Below, in pieces: positions 1 to 14,965 of a stretch of 64,000 bases of DNA. Positions within the stretch are counted from its first letter, which is position 1; the number at the start of each line of letters is the position of its first letter. This DNA comes from Malus domestica. Taxonomy: Eukaryota > Streptophyta > Magnoliopsida > Rosales > Rosaceae. The notes under the pieces were generated by a model. The model ran no database searches, was not told the origin of the DNA, and saw only the letters and a list, made by a program, of their open reading frames with translations. The DNA lies in assembly GCF_042453785.1 (NCBI RefSeq), contig NC_091667.1, positions 33,906,001-33,970,000 of the forward strand. The letters run 5' to 3'. Both the position numbers and the translations under genes were made by a program.

Positions 1-289
1 GAACCATTTTCACTAAAAAGTAAAAAACAAACAGTCTAACTTTTTAACTGTTGTCACTTAGTACCACGTTTAATAGTTTTCCTCTTTGCTTATAAGTGAT
101 CAATCTTATATTCGATTCTCGCTAAAAGAGAATTTGCATAGTGGCATTCCACCTAAAATTTTGATGTCAAATCACAAAGTCTTCAAATCCAATCAGCAAA
201 TTACATTTCACATGGAGGGACTTTTAATGTCAAATATGCACAGTGACATTCCACCTAAAATTTTGACATTTTCTTTAGAGATGCTCTAA
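1..289. repeat. Left edge, short direct repeats, no gene
   Basis: No gene is seen. A segment of about 30 bp reading roughly gcattccacctaaaattttg occurs twice, at about 135-165 and 237-267, giving a period near 102 bp. It looks like a relic of a dispersed repeat and ends at the TAA target site of the next element. Confidence 0.5.
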
Positions 290-1255
290 GACCATCTCCA
301 ATGGTTGGGCTAAAAACCAATTTTTTTAGCCCGGAAAATTTAGCTTTTAGCCAAGAAACAGCTTTTCTTAAAATTTTAACCCAGGATTATTAAATAATGA
401 ACTTAGGCTATTTTTTTTTCTTATATTATTTTTTTAAATTAAATATGTAGACTATCGTAAATTAATTTTATGAACATTTTAATCTTAAAATATTTAAATA
501 TTGAAAAATCACTAAATTTTCCACAAATCAAGCCTTCAACTTTCACCAATCTTTCAACCCTTGGCTAACCTTCAATTCACCAACCGTTCAACACCAAATT
601 TTCAATTCACCAACTGTTCAACACCTAACTTTCAACTTTCACCAACCGTTCAACACCAATTACGACCTCTAATATGCTCTCTTGTCATGTTGAACAATTT
701 GGAAATTGAAAGATAAATTGGAAGAATTGTAGGAGAAAATTGAGTTTTGTGTGGATGTTTGAACAAATATGTAGGTATTTATAGAGTTTTTGGGTGAATT
801 TTGAGTTAAATAATTTTTTTAATTATTTTAGCCGTTGGAATTAAATTTGGGCTGTTAGATCTTTTTTTTACTGTTAGATTTGATTATATTCGATCTCAGC
901 CGTTGGATTCAATGTATTTTAAAATAACATTTTTTTTTAAATTTGAATCTGGACCGTTGGATCAACCAACGGTCCAAAAAGCCCAGCCGTTGGATGTTAA
1001 ATATAGTCGTTGGGTTGGATTTGGTGGCCGACACACGGGCTGACAGCGGGGGCCACCCTGTTGGGAAACACTTGTAAGCCCATCGCGTGTGGGCGGGCCG
1101 AGACTGGCCCAAGTTCCAGCGAGTCCACGCGCATTGGGGGGGGAATTTGGCCCAACTTTGGCATTTGGCTTTTAGCCTAATGTTTTAGCTTGGGTTGGGT
1201 TTGGGGGGAGATTTTGAAGGTTAATTTGGCTTTTAGCCCACCATTGGAGTTGGTC
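290..1255. mobile_element. Non-autonomous PIF/Harbinger-like TIR element
   Basis: The ends are inverted repeats of about 25 bp: the left reads GACCATCTCCAATGGT and the right, reverse-complemented, GACCAACTCCAATGGT, both followed by GGGCTAAAA. The element is flanked by a 3-bp direct repeat TAA (287-289 and 1256-1258), the target-site type of PIF/Harbinger and Tourist elements. The 966-bp interior has no transposase. It holds degenerate short repeats of a caccaaccgttcaacacc kind (about 540-660) and several GCCGTTGGAT-type words (about 830-1010). The family call rests on TSD length and TIRs only. Confidence 0.7.
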
Positions 1256-1587
1256 TAAAGGGGCCAAAACCACAACTAAATCAAGGACAGTCAGATTTCA
1301 GTCAATGTACACATAGAGGACTTTGCATCAAATCCGACGGTAGGAAACGAGGCTACTATGTTGAATTTCACAGGTTCTAGAGTGTCGAACGTGAGTACAA
1401 GTGTAGAACTAGAATCCTCCTTGTTATTTTCCAATTAAACTAAACCCTCGGTCCCTGGGTTTTGAATCTCTCCCCGTCTCGGCTCTCTCCCACCTCCATT
1501 TCTTCCGATCAGTCGCCCTCGAAATTAAAATCCGGTTGGGATTTTCAGACAGAGAGAGAATTTGAGAGAGAAGGAGTAGAGAGAGAA

Positions 1588-3799
<2,212 letters not shown>

Positions 3800-4596
3800 A
3801 GAGAGGAATTTTGAAGTATATCACTATCCAGTATACTAAAGATCACATCTTGATATATCATTGCGTGGATAGCTAGAACTCAAGACAAGATGTTATTTTT
3901 ATAACTGAACTTAAGTTGGTTAGTGTGAGATCCGTCAGTTTATACAGATGACCGAAGCATATCTTGTGGTATGATTTGTCCATCTATATTTGGTTAGTGA
4001 TTGTCTTTGCTAAATGCGTTTTACGTTACTCTTGAAACTTTGTCTGAACAGTGGTTATGTTGTGCAAGTTCTTGTTTCTTATCAAGAAGGTCTGTCAGTT
4101 ACTTTAGACACGGGAGTGATACAATGTTGTCTCAGTTCTGTTTTCCGATTCTCAAAATTTGAGATTTTGTACGTTAACTTGTTCTCTTGTGCAATGATGG
4201 GTAGGAGGAGATGTATGTGCTTACTTCTTAGAAGTACCTAACAACTATCTTAACTTCGTGTAATGGTGGGTAGGCGATGGATATGCATTCCCACGGGATT
4301 CTTATCGGTTTTTTTCTGTTGGAGCCTTGTGGTATGTAATCACCCTTGTAGAATTCGTCTTTGATCAGTAAAATTCTTCCTTTTTTTTTTGTTCGAGAAG
4401 TGTATTTTTTCTTTATGTTACGAAATGCTGCATGGTGCTCTTGGTTCCCCTGGTCTATGTGTGACAGGAAAATATTGCCGAGACCCAATTGATCACAAAG
4501 TTTGGGGGCAAAGTGAATGAATTGCTATTCCTTTTGAGGCTTACATTGGTTTGAAGTGGATCTAATTTGTCCTACCTTCTCTTCTCCATCATTTTT
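3800..4596. other. CFIm25 3' region and convergent spacer
   Basis: This is AT/T-rich sequence following the CFIm25 stop, probably holding its 3' UTR. It converges with the end of the broken PPR gene on the other strand. No other gene, RNA or clear repeat is seen. Confidence 0.5.
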
Positions 4597-6309
4597 TTAA
4601 GAGGTTTTCGTTCTCGGGGTCCAGGGTTCCATTAGAAGCATAAACATGACTACGTCCTGTCTTCTTCCAAAACTTATTTTCTTCCATTTTCTCTCTTGCA
4701 CTTTGACCCTCTGGCCATTGCCCCTGTGGGCATGCGTGTTAGACAAAAGGACATAAACCCCGGATTCGTTCGTTTCCAACTCGGTAGCCTTCTCTATCAC
4801 TTCCACTGCCAGCTTAAGGTGAATTTTTTCTCTGCAACCCCCAAGCAAGGACCCCCAGATAGCAATGTCGGGCTTATTCGGCATTTCCTTCACCAGATGT
4901 AGTGTTTCCTCCACCTGACCGTTTCGGCTCAGCAAATCGATTAGGCAACCAAAATGCTGAAGCTTTGGTACAATCCCAAATTCTTTCTCCATAGCATAGA
5001 AGATTCTTTCACCTTCTTCTACCAAGCCTCCATGGCTACAAGCGAAGAGAGTAGCTGTGAACGTGAAGTCGTTCGGCTTCAACCCTTCTTTCCGCATCAG
5101 TGAGTATAGTTTGACGGCATCTTCTGCTCTTCCGTGGATAGCAACCGATCTAATCATAGCATTCCAACAAAATACATCCCTCTTTCCTATCTTGATAAAA
5201 GGAGCAGAAGCTCTGTTTATGTCCCTGCACTTCGCATACATGTCGATTAGGGCAGTCCCCAAAATGGTTCCGAAAAGAAACCAATCCTCTATAAGCTCTG
5301 TGTGTCCATTTTCCAAACTCTAGGGCCCCCGGGTGGGAACAAGCTGACAGAACAGAAACATATGTATATCCATCCGGAACCACACCTTCCGACTGCATTT
5401 GCACAAAAGCATCCAATGCTTTTTCATACTGTCCATGCTGGGTGTAACTTGATATCATGTTGTTCCAAGAAACCACATTCTTGCACGGCATTGTCTCGAA
5501 AAAATTTCTTGCCGTTATAAGGTCTCCGGCATTGGCATAGACTCCAATCATCAATGTCCACGAGACAACATCCTTCTTCGGCATCCTCTCAAACAAATCT
5601 CTTGCATTACCCAGATCCCTAACTTCAGCATAACCTGAAATCATAGAATTCCACGAAACAACGTCCTTCTCAGGCATATCATCAAACAACTTTCTCACAC
5701 TCTGAACATCACTAACGCTCGCATAACGCGAAATCATGCGGTTCCACAATTCTACACGTTTCACATATCATCGAATACCTTGCGGGCATCATTCAAAGTC
5801 CTATAATTTACAACGCCAGAATCACAGTAATCCACATACATATTGAAAACCGCATTAGCAACCGCTAGATTTGACTCGAACCCATGCTTTACAATATGAC
5901 AATGCACTTGTTTTCCTTTTCTGTACCAACCCAATTTAGTGCGGGAGTTCAAGACATACGGGTAGGTGAAGTTATGGGGTTTGATTCCTCTCAGAGGCAT
6001 TTCATCAAACACTGAGACGCATTGCTCGAAGGGCCCATTGATATCGTACCCTCTGATCATGGCGTTCTGAATCACAATATCGGTACTGAGTTGATGACCC
6101 AGTTGGGAAAATATGAGATTGGGATACTCCATGGATCCGAACTCGGTGCTCCGCCGGAGAAATTTTGAGAAAATTTGGATGTTTTGGTTGAGAGGGGTTG
6201 TGACAATGAGGGCATGGATTTGCTGCAACTGTTTGAACGCGCATTGTGGCGATAGTTTTGAGAGAGTGAATTCTAAGGAATAAGCCATGGCTTGCATTTC
6301 TGGTAACAC
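4597..6309 (-). pseudogene. PLS-class pentatricopeptide repeat gene, frameshifted
   Basis: An intronless PPR-type reading frame typical of land-plant organelle RNA-binding proteins. It begins near 6309 (or at the internal ATG 6288) and shows successive PPR motifs such as DIVIQNAMIRGYD, VVSWNSMISGYAEVRDLGNA and VVSWNNMISSYTQHGQYEKA. An E-type C-terminal region follows (GTALIDMYAKC, CSHGGLVEEGERIF, SGVYVLLSNTHAHRG). No DYW deaminase domain is seen. The coding text is split over three overlapping frames: 6309-5761, then 5764-5150, then 5316-4597. The frame therefore changes near 5764 and again near 5320, and the last 40 codons after about 4740 no longer look like an E domain, which suggests a third shift. 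Homology runs on across the breaks, so this is a decayed host gene, or less likely a set of indel errors in the assembly. Confidence 0.85.
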
Positions 6310-6749
6310 CTCGCATACTAATTCACTAGCTCTTTTTCTTTTGTCTGTACTTCTAATTCCTTTTTGCTTCTTAGTTTGGGTTCAAAGAAAGGAACAGCAG
6401 CAAGACCCTGGTCAAGCAAATTTAATAACCAACACAGCTTTGCCAAGCAAATTTACACTTGGCTTGGCTAAAATGAGTCGATTTTGGAAATTAAAGCTCT
6501 AAAGACGACGATTAGGGACCTTGTACAAAACATTAGTAGACTAGCCAGCTTAATGTTGGCAACATCGACACTTAATGCTGGTGACCTAACCGTTAATTAT
6601 TTAAAATGTTAGGTAGTTATTTGGAATGTTTTAAAAAGTTGAGAATAATGCTAATAAATTAATATGAGATAAACTACGCGTAATAAATTGGATTACTAAT
6701 TGTAATGTGAAATCCACATATTTGTTTTTTCATTCTACATATATATTCT

Positions 6750-6855
6750 AATGGATAGGATGTTGGGTTTTCATCTATGCCTACCGGGTTCAAAACTCCA
6801 TTAGCAGAATCCATGGTCCTTCGCCCTATTGTTTCCGTTGGTCGTTGTTTTTTTT
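6750..6855 (+). mobile_element. SINE-like tRNA-derived fragment
   Basis: The sequence GGATGTTGGGTTTTCATC is followed by ACCGGGTTCAAAACTCC, resembling a pol III A-box region and B box (GGTTCAAAACTCC). A T-rich tract follows at 6846-6859. A SINE relic is the likeliest reading; the ends are not defined. Confidence 0.4.
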
Positions 6856-9800
6856 TTCTTATATCCTTTATCCTTTTGTTTGATCACATTGGTTATTGTT
6901 AACCAAAACAAATCTTAGCAAATCTACTTTATTGACTATGTAATTCTAAAGATTTTAATTAAAAGATCAAGAGTAGTATTAACTATTGTAAAGAGACTAA
7001 TATGCCCCCAAGCCAAGGGTGCATCATTTCCATGTGGCCTTAAAACAAAGTTTAGGACTTGGTCAATGATTAGCGTGTTATATTCTTTGTGTGTCATATC
7101 CTATTGTCTTATTGTGTTTTCCTCTGAAGAATAATAAGTTGTCTAAGCAACCAACAAACTTATTTAATGTGGAAAGTAAGCAGAAGGGTAAGCATTGAGC
7201 AACCTGGAACCAATTGATTTGTAACAGTTTACACTTAATTAGTAGATCAAATGCTGTCTTAATCTCTGTCCTTTTCACTTGTTCTAAAAGAACACTGTAA
7301 ATTAAGAGGAATTAGGGTTTTGTTTCTTATGTTTACGGGTACAGGTGCTCTATCACTGAATCTAGGAGCCCTCTTTCGATTTAAGATTTTTTCCGTTTAA
7401 GGGTAGATGCGCTCTAACACTATGTAACAAGGAATTACAGTTCGTTTCTTCGTTTCAATAGGGCCTCCATGCTTGAGAGTCTGATTACAGACAACCTATT
7501 TTCTCTAACATGGAAGAACCAGGAAAAGAAGGTTGCATTTGTGTATATGAAGCTGCAGATTGGTCGAGATTAACCAATGAATTGTAATAAAAAAAATTAA
7601 TGGACAACTTGGTGTTTGGCCGAGTCCTGCCAATTACAAATCTTTGACTTGATTCATGGAATCAATTTAGTTTTAAGATAATCAGCTGATTCATCCCTAC
7701 ATGTTTGTCATAATTCAGTTCTCTCTTAACAATTTAAAACTTCCACGACAACCAAACAAAAATAGTTCTATAACAAAGTCAGAACCATGGAAACCCTAAT
7801 ATGTACAGCTACCCCTCCACAGGGCACAGCACAGCATCTTGATGGAAGTCAAATTTTGGATTGTTGACAGATAAGGTAAGTATCGGGTTTGGAGGAATAC
7901 GTTTTTTTTTTCTTTTTTGGACAAGTGAAGTTTATAACAACGGATCAATACAACAACAATAACAACTAAGCGTATCAAGCTCATCACATCATATAGGAAA
8001 TGATCAGTCTAACCGCCATATGAAGATTACCTAATCAATTTTGGCTTCTGATTTTGACAATGTCTAATTTGCAGGCACGAGGTTAATTCCTGAGGTCTAG
8101 GAACCCTAGCTTGGCTAATTGGTTTTTGTTGTGTAAAGCTGTTGTTATTAGTATTATAATACCATCTAATTAATTATTAAAAGACTGATAATGTGATTAA
8201 ATAATGGTAATGGTATCATAAATAGCTGTTGCATTTGTCTCATCTCATGTTGTAACTCCTGTAAGTCGTCGTTGGAGATATCCTAATGAGTTAGTTAATG
8301 TTATAAAATATGAACTAATGGATGTAATTATTTTTCTGTGCATATTGGTTTGTACCACATCACGTAGAATCTTTCTAAGAAACACATGATTCACGACTAA
8401 TTACTTGAATAAAGCCATCATTATCGTTAGCATAATCAACAGTGTCATGATTCCGTTATAATGATGTAATCCTAATTTCAAAACGAATAGCTACCAAGAA
8501 AAACAAAGAACGGACAAACCTGAAAACGTTGTCTTTTTATCTCCCTGTAAATATAAAATATAAGCGATGAGGTAAAAAACGATAGTCCAGATTAATTAAT
8601 ACCAATCATATGATTAAGCTTTTAAAAAAGGAACATATCATGAAATTATCAATGCTGGCCATAAATTTACAGTTAAATTGCTTACTTTTTGGGTCATTTT
8701 AATTTAACTCAACCCATTTTTAAGACAAGGAGAAGAAGACAATCTACTTAAAGCAGAAGTACGTAGCTTATATATAGCGTGAGGATATGTAAATAAAAGA
8801 GTCCAATATCGGTGAAAGAATAAATCTTTTATGAGGTTGAGTTACTCATCATATTGCAAATTTATTTTATGGTGGAATCCTAACTTTATTCATGGTATGT
8901 TGACCCATGTTGCATTAATATTAATTTGAAATCTAGAATTGCAGGCTCTGCTGATATTTATTTTTGGCGACTTTGGAAAAAATAAAAATATGAAGCAGTT
9001 TTATTGGAGCAGATGGCGTCTTTGGATGAAGTCAGTATTCGACAGATATTGGTATTGTAATTACAAGAAAAGCTTGAATCATCACGACATTTTGCTTGAT
9101 TTAAAAAAAAAAAATTATGCAAATGATTGACAAACAGGAAATGACGAACAGTTAAACACATTTCAATCCTCGATTTCATTTATTTTTTTTGGAGTTACAA
9201 TACAAAATATAATTTAAATAGATGGTCTCTTTCGCATTACCGAAAAAATTGCCCCCAACTGAAGTACTTAATATGCTCAAAATATATTTCAGAACTGCAT
9301 AAAGGGTCACACTCCGATCGAATTTCATCTTAATCACAAGTAGGAGCATACACATTGAGATTGAAAGATGGTGACGAATTATGTTTGACTTGACTATAGA
9401 GCAAAAGACTGATCGAACATTTCCTTGCAATGTGGATGTGTTTAAGGAGTTCCAACTTGATGATCCACTAGAAATTAGGTTACAAAAATATTGGAGGTCA
9501 ATAGCTGGTGATTTTATTTCGTCTCAGAGAGTATATATGCGGAAAATTAGGTGCAAATGGAAAAGATGCTGAGAAAGAAAACTAAAACCAACCATTTCAG
9601 TTTTTGACACGTAAATTAGAATTCTTCAAAGTTTTTAGTTGAAAATGGGGCATAAGTCTGAAAAATGCTGAAAGATTTGGCCATGAGACCCAAATTATAT
9701 CTAACTAGCAGCCAACCTAAAACAGGAGCTTGCTAAAAAAAGACTGCACAAACTGCATGACAAACTCAAACAAGCAAAATCATCAACAACAACCATTTAT

Positions 9801-12061
9801 TTACATAATGTGTCTAATTTCACAAAATCAACTTTGATGCATAAGAGAGATAACGACACACAAGAAAAGCCTTTAAAATATAAAACAACCCATAAATAAT
9901 AATATTCAACATCTCCTTATAGGAGATTTACAATTAAAAATCTTTGTGCGATAAGTAGAATATCGATTGACAAATGGGGTTGTTGGGGATTGGCAAAACG
10001 ATATTATTTTCTTAAGTGTATCTCCAAGGAAATAGAGCCATGCGTACTATATATTTCTTTTTATTTACTTTTTTTTATAACAAAACGATATACTATCATT
10101 GTTTAAAACTAAATTATTTTATTTAAATATACACTCAATTATTATGTATTCCTGTTCTTAGTAAAGTGAATTGAATTGGTTTTAAGAATCTTATATTGTC
10201 AATTGGTTTTATGAATCTCACATTGTTGGAAAAGGGATTTGACATAACCTTATAAGTAAATTGCGCTACTCTCTATATTGCTAATTGAATTTATGGTAGA
10301 ACCGTGGAACCCCAATTTTCTTCATGATATCCGAGCAACGGCTACATATGTTCCACATCATCTTGTTTGTGTTTTACACGTGAAGAGGCGTGTTGTTGAG
10401 TACGAGCCTCTCATTGACGGGAGTAAAGACCTTGCATAAACTTATAAGTAGGTTTGATTATGCTCAATATTACAAGTTAATTTTGCAGTGAAATCTCCAT
10501 TTTTTTTCCCATTCTTAATCACAAGTTCAAAACAATTAATTATTGTTGAATAATTGCTTGATCATTGTTGTTTTCTTCTTTTCATGTGATAAATTCTTTG
10601 GTTGATGATAACAAGTGGGACAAAAGGATATATCGAATAATCCAAGATCAAATACCGTCTGGCATTGGATTTTTGTATCCGTTGTCCATTCGTCCCAATT
10701 GCATTTCTTTCTGTTACCAATTCCAATCGATGAGGTTTCAGTCTTTCAAAAGAATCGATTTGTGATTAATTAAAATATATTCAAAACGAACCCCTTTAAC
10801 AAATTTCCTTTTCAAGGGAAAAAAATTGTCGGTAGGTTAGAGACAACGTAGAGGTGGTTAAAATAATGATTTAATGCATGTCACCTAGTTCCCCTTCCCC
10901 CAATGGTATCATAACCTTGCTTAATAATGAAAACAATTTTATCAGTAGATTTAGATTATCAATAGTATCAATTTGCTATTTTTGTTATCAAAATAATTAT
11001 CTTCAGGACATAAACTTTATCATTTATATCAATGATTTTAAGTTGGTGGTGTATTATGATATGACGATATATGATATGTAGAAAAAGACGCCCTATTTAT
11101 ATTAGAAAAATCCTAATTTTTTTTATAAAATTAGCCTAAAATGAAATAAAGTCCTTAAGTAATTAATGACACGAACTAGAAAAGAATCATTTTTTACTTG
11201 TGAAACCACCATTTACTTTGCACCCCGGATTTGATCTCGATTTAGCATTTGGAAAATTCTATAAAACTACGAAAAACGTAGCTTTATGTCTTAGCTTTCC
11301 ATGAATATGACATGTTTCTAGAAAAATCAGGAATGACATCAAACCTTCATTCTCCCACAGCTGCACAGTTTTGACGGGATGCAATTTTTGCAGGATTGAT
11401 TTACAAAACTTGAATGAATGGCTTCAGGGAAAATTATGAAATTTGTTCACAATGATCTTCAACCTCTTAGATTCCTTCTCCAATTGGCCTTGCAGAAAAA
11501 CTCCTCAGAAAAGTCGATTATTACCAAAAACGTTCTAAGTGCACACCTTAGATGAAGTTAAGAATCAGTAATAAAATCTATAATTAACATAAAAATATTA
11601 AAAAATGAAGCACCTATCAAGTGGACATTGTTTATATATAGCTTTAATTAGCGTGATTCGAGTATTCTGTGACATCAAGCAAGTTGGTCGTTTTCTTGTG
11701 TTTTTTTTTTTGGTCAAGTTTTCTTGTGCATTTTTAACTTCAACATAGAGAGCTCTCATAAGCCATATGATGCAACGGTCACAAGAAAAGGACATTGACC
11801 TACACAAATCCATCGACTTAGTTTTAATGAGTAAAACACGAGAGAATATGTATTCTAATCTGTTATAAAAAAAAGGAATGTACGATCGAGAAAAGCTAAA
11901 GAATGTTCGTGTTTTACCAACTTCAGTCAAAACCAAAACCAACTTGAATCAATCTCTATGCTTTCATACTAAAGGGTCGTTTTTAGGCAGCAAGTTATCC
12001 CTCTAAAAGAAAAAGCTACGAGATTAATTAATATCTTTAAATTAGGTATTTAAAGTTAAGA

Positions 12062-12885
12062 GACATTTTAGATACGGTCCCTAACTATCAATATTCTTTA
12101 ACTGAACCATTCTCTGTTTTTAGTTTTTTATCGAAGTCTCTGACATTAATGTAATAATGTAAATTACTATATGTTTTGAACTAAAAATTAAAATTTGAAA
12201 TTTGTATTTGTTTATATTAATGAGATTTTAAATATAACCCATCATTTGTGAGATTAAAAATAATAAAATATAAATTATACTCTCTATTATATTGTGCGTG
12301 TGTGTATGTAAATATGGGTACATTCATCAAAATTAACAAAAAAAAATTATTGTACCAAAACATGGGTACATTCTTCAAAACACAGAAAGAAAAAAATAGG
12401 CTTAATAACATTAGAAAATTTCTTTGATTAAACTTGATATAGATACATTCTCAAATCAACGAAAAAGAATGTATCCATATAAGTTTAAAAATGGATTAAA
12501 AAATTTTGAATGGATTTTATATTAAAAAATTGGGTACATTTTATATTGAAAAAATGGTACAGTATGCATATAACAAATTAGTATATTTAAGAATAGGTAC
12601 ATTTAAGATTAAAAAATTAAGAATCTTTTTATAAAAAAACTAATGGGTACAAACTTATTCTAATTTATTTATTTTTTATTTGAGAAATGTTTGAATTGAA
12701 AATTAATTAGGAGTTCAATAGAGGTGTGATTATTAAAATCCCGAATCAATTACTAATTTTTATTTTAAAAATATGTTATAAATATGTAAATTTATTATTA
12801 CATTAATGCTAGACTTCAATCAAAATTTGAAAACTAATAAGATAATGAACATTAATAACTAGGGACCGGATACTAATTTTTCCTA
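12062..12885. mobile_element. Foldback/MITE-like element with GGTACAT-rich interior
   Basis: The ends are long, imperfect inverted repeats of about 80-90 bp. The left begins gatacggtccctaactatca; the right, reverse-complemented, gives gtatccggtccctagttatt, and both run inward to gaagtct...acattaatgtaat. The interior is AT-rich and repeatedly contains gggtacattc-type words. No transposase is seen. A similar gggaccgc end lies near 22297 and a gtacc-rich stretch lies at 27160-27410, so it belongs to a dispersed family. Superfamily is uncertain. Confidence 0.6.
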
Positions 12886-13002
12886 AAGTTAATTGCATAG
12901 GTTTAGGTTTACAAATTGTATCCCCAGACAGCAATTAACGACTTCTTAAAACCCTAGAAACTTCATGTGACCTCATGGTGGAATATGAACATATACAATA
13001 GG

Positions 13003-13093
13003 GAACCTTAACAAAAAACTTCCGATATTGTTCACTTTAACGAAAAATCAAATTTTTACGCTAAAAAGTCAATTCTAGTACTATTCATTTTAC
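13003..13093 (+). repeat. Dispersed repeat, copy 1
   Basis: Contains gttcactttaacgaaaaatc and cgctaaaaagtcaattctag followed by tactattcattttac. The same words occur inverted at 20560-20716. A short dispersed element, probably a MITE or SINE fragment. Confidence 0.6.
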
Positions 13094-13282
13094 TTTTTTT
13101 TTTTAAATTATTATTTGAAATATATAAACAAATGACTAAAAAGGTTGATGCTTTGTTAATTCGTTTTAAAGAGCAGACTTCAACTAATCATTGCTTTAAG
13201 TACCAGAGCAAAATTGAGGCCAGCTGTTCATTCATTGCTCTGCAGCCCAACTCCAAGCTGCAAGTTTGTTCTTGGTGGAAAC

Positions 13283-14965
13283 ATGGGGTGCAGGCCATCA
13301 GATAAGCCGAAGGCAAAACACAGAAAGGGATTGTGGTCACCAGAAGAAGACCTAAGGCTTCGAAACTACATCCTCAAACACGGCCACGGCTGCTGGAGCT
13401 CCGTCCCGATAAACGCCGGTGAGTTTTCCATTTCCCGTTTTGTTTTTCCAGCCACACCCCTAAATCAACCCAGCATGGTATTAGTTTATGAATGCATCAT
13501 AGCTATATATTTTCATAGAAGTACTTGTATAACCCAAATGAGTACTCTTTTATTGGCAAATTGGTCTAACGTTTGAGATTTTTTGAAAAAAAAAATGGAG
13601 AGGAAATTAGATGAATACTATAATCAAGAATTTCTAGCTGTTTGGTTACTGTTAATTGACATATGCGTGTTAAGTCAGTTAGACAGTAAGTCTACACTCT
13701 TGCAAACGGGTTCGAGACGTCCTAGTAATTTATTCATTTAATCTTGGGTAAACTTTGAGATATATTATTAATTTTTTTACTAATATTATTCTATTAATAA
13801 AAGAGATTGATGGTGACTTTCCTTTACGATAGGCTTAAGCTTAAGCATCTTTCTCAATTTGACTAACTGTATTTATAAATTATAATATATTAAATGCAGA
13901 CTTGCAGAGGAATGGAAAAAGCTGCAGATTAAGGTGGATAAATTACTTAAGGCCAGGGTTAAAGAGAGGGACATTTAGCAAACAAGAGGAGGAGACAATC
14001 CTGACCCTTCATCACATGTTAGGCAACAAGTAAGAGAACAAGATACATTGCTTTGACCATCAATCCTGACCCTCCATAATTTAATACATGATGAATGGTT
14101 CTACTATACTAAATTACTAATTCTTCCAAGATTGTTTATGATAAAACCTTTCGCGTGTTGTGCTTTAAGTGGTTAAGCCTAAGTTGGGGATAAACGGTGT
14201 TAATTAATAGTGAATTGTTGATCCGTCTTTTTGAAATCATGACACACTGCTCGTCTCAGATATTAACCGTGCACTCTTCTTGTAATATCACTGATTAAGG
14301 CAAATAACTCCATTAACTTTTTTTTTTTCTATGACCTCAGGTGGTCTCAAATTGCACAGCATTTGCCAGGAAGGACAGACAATGAGATAAAAAACTATTG
14401 GCATTCTTATTTGAAGAAGCAAGTGGCCAAAGCTGACGAAACAATGGAAGGTCAAAGAAAATCCCAGTACACAAGCACTTCAAGCTCAGAAATCTTGGAG
14501 TGTTCACCATCTCCCCAAAAGTCAACAACCGGCATCAATCCCAGTTATGAATCATTGCAAAAACCGCCGCCATTCGATGACTTATCCAAAGATCAGAACT
14601 GTCACTTAAGCCCTTTACCAAAGATTATGTTTGCCGAGTGGCTCTCCTTGGACCATGTTCATGGCGGGAGCTTTGCAAACAACATCAGTGATACTGGGGT
14701 TTCGAGGGAAGGATTTGATCATAGTACCACTTCAAATAACCTGCAAGCAGATCATGATCTAGGACATGGTTTTGAGTTGACCAATGAGGGAACATTTGGC
14801 AGTGGTTTTCATCATGGGATAAGCCATCATCATGGTTCGGGTTTGGAGATGATCAATTCGCAGTATAAGTTTGAGGAACAGATTTCAGGAACAGCGTTTG
14901 TTGATTTTGTAGATTTGTGTAGTGATTTCAACTTGCAGAATGATGCAATGTATTTTTATAAATAA
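13283..14965 (+). CDS. R2R3-MYB transcription factor, LAF1/MYB18-MYB19-MYB45 clade
   Basis: A nuclear DNA-binding transcription factor. Three exons (13283-13418, 13900-14029, 14341-14965) give 296 aa with the intron phases usual for R2R3-MYBs (1 and 2). R2 runs from [20 protein letters not shown] to LRWINYLRP and has its three tryptophans. R3 follows with [39 protein letters not shown] and WHSYLKK. The bHLH-interaction signature of R3 is not apparent. The C-terminal half is low-complexity, with [13 protein letters not shown] and a Gly/His-rich patch ([13 protein letters not shown]), and is probably regulatory. The word [20 protein letters not shown] places it with LAF1 (phytochrome A signalling) and MYB19/MYB45; position in the gene order supports this. 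The residue before LQRNGK is Asp (NAD), where relatives have Gly. Start 13283 ([10 protein letters not shown]) is preferred over the in-frame ATG at 13214 because relatives begin there. Confidence 0.93.
13655..13765 (+). mobile_element. SINE-like fragment in MYB intron 1
   Basis: Within the first MYB intron, the stretch tgttaagtcagttagacagt followed by acgggttcgagacgtcc resembles a pol III A box and B box (GGTTCGAGACGTCC). A T-rich segment follows. Ends unresolved. Confidence 0.35.

Larger units (their letters stand above)
6310..13282. other. Long gene-poor spacer with small repeat relics
   Basis: No reading frame here resembles a protein that I recognise, and no tRNA- or rRNA-like sequence stands out. 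It holds a SINE-like stretch (6750-6855), two stretches resembling degenerate LTR or leader sequence (about 8790-8915 and 10195-10490, sharing an atggtrgaa...cttcatga pattern), a foldback element (12062-12885) and a dispersed repeat fragment (13003-13093). The rest is AT-rich, and the proximal part may include the MYB promoter. Confidence 0.5.

Noticed and set aside
1462-1587. N-terminal extension of CFIm25 from the in-frame ATG at 1462
   Set aside because: It would add a Ser/Pro/Glu-rich low-complexity tail absent from the family; the stretch looks like a GA-rich leader.
9381-9572. 63-codon frame at 9.4 kb
   Set aside because: No recognisable domain, lies in AT-rich spacer; such lengths are expected by chance.
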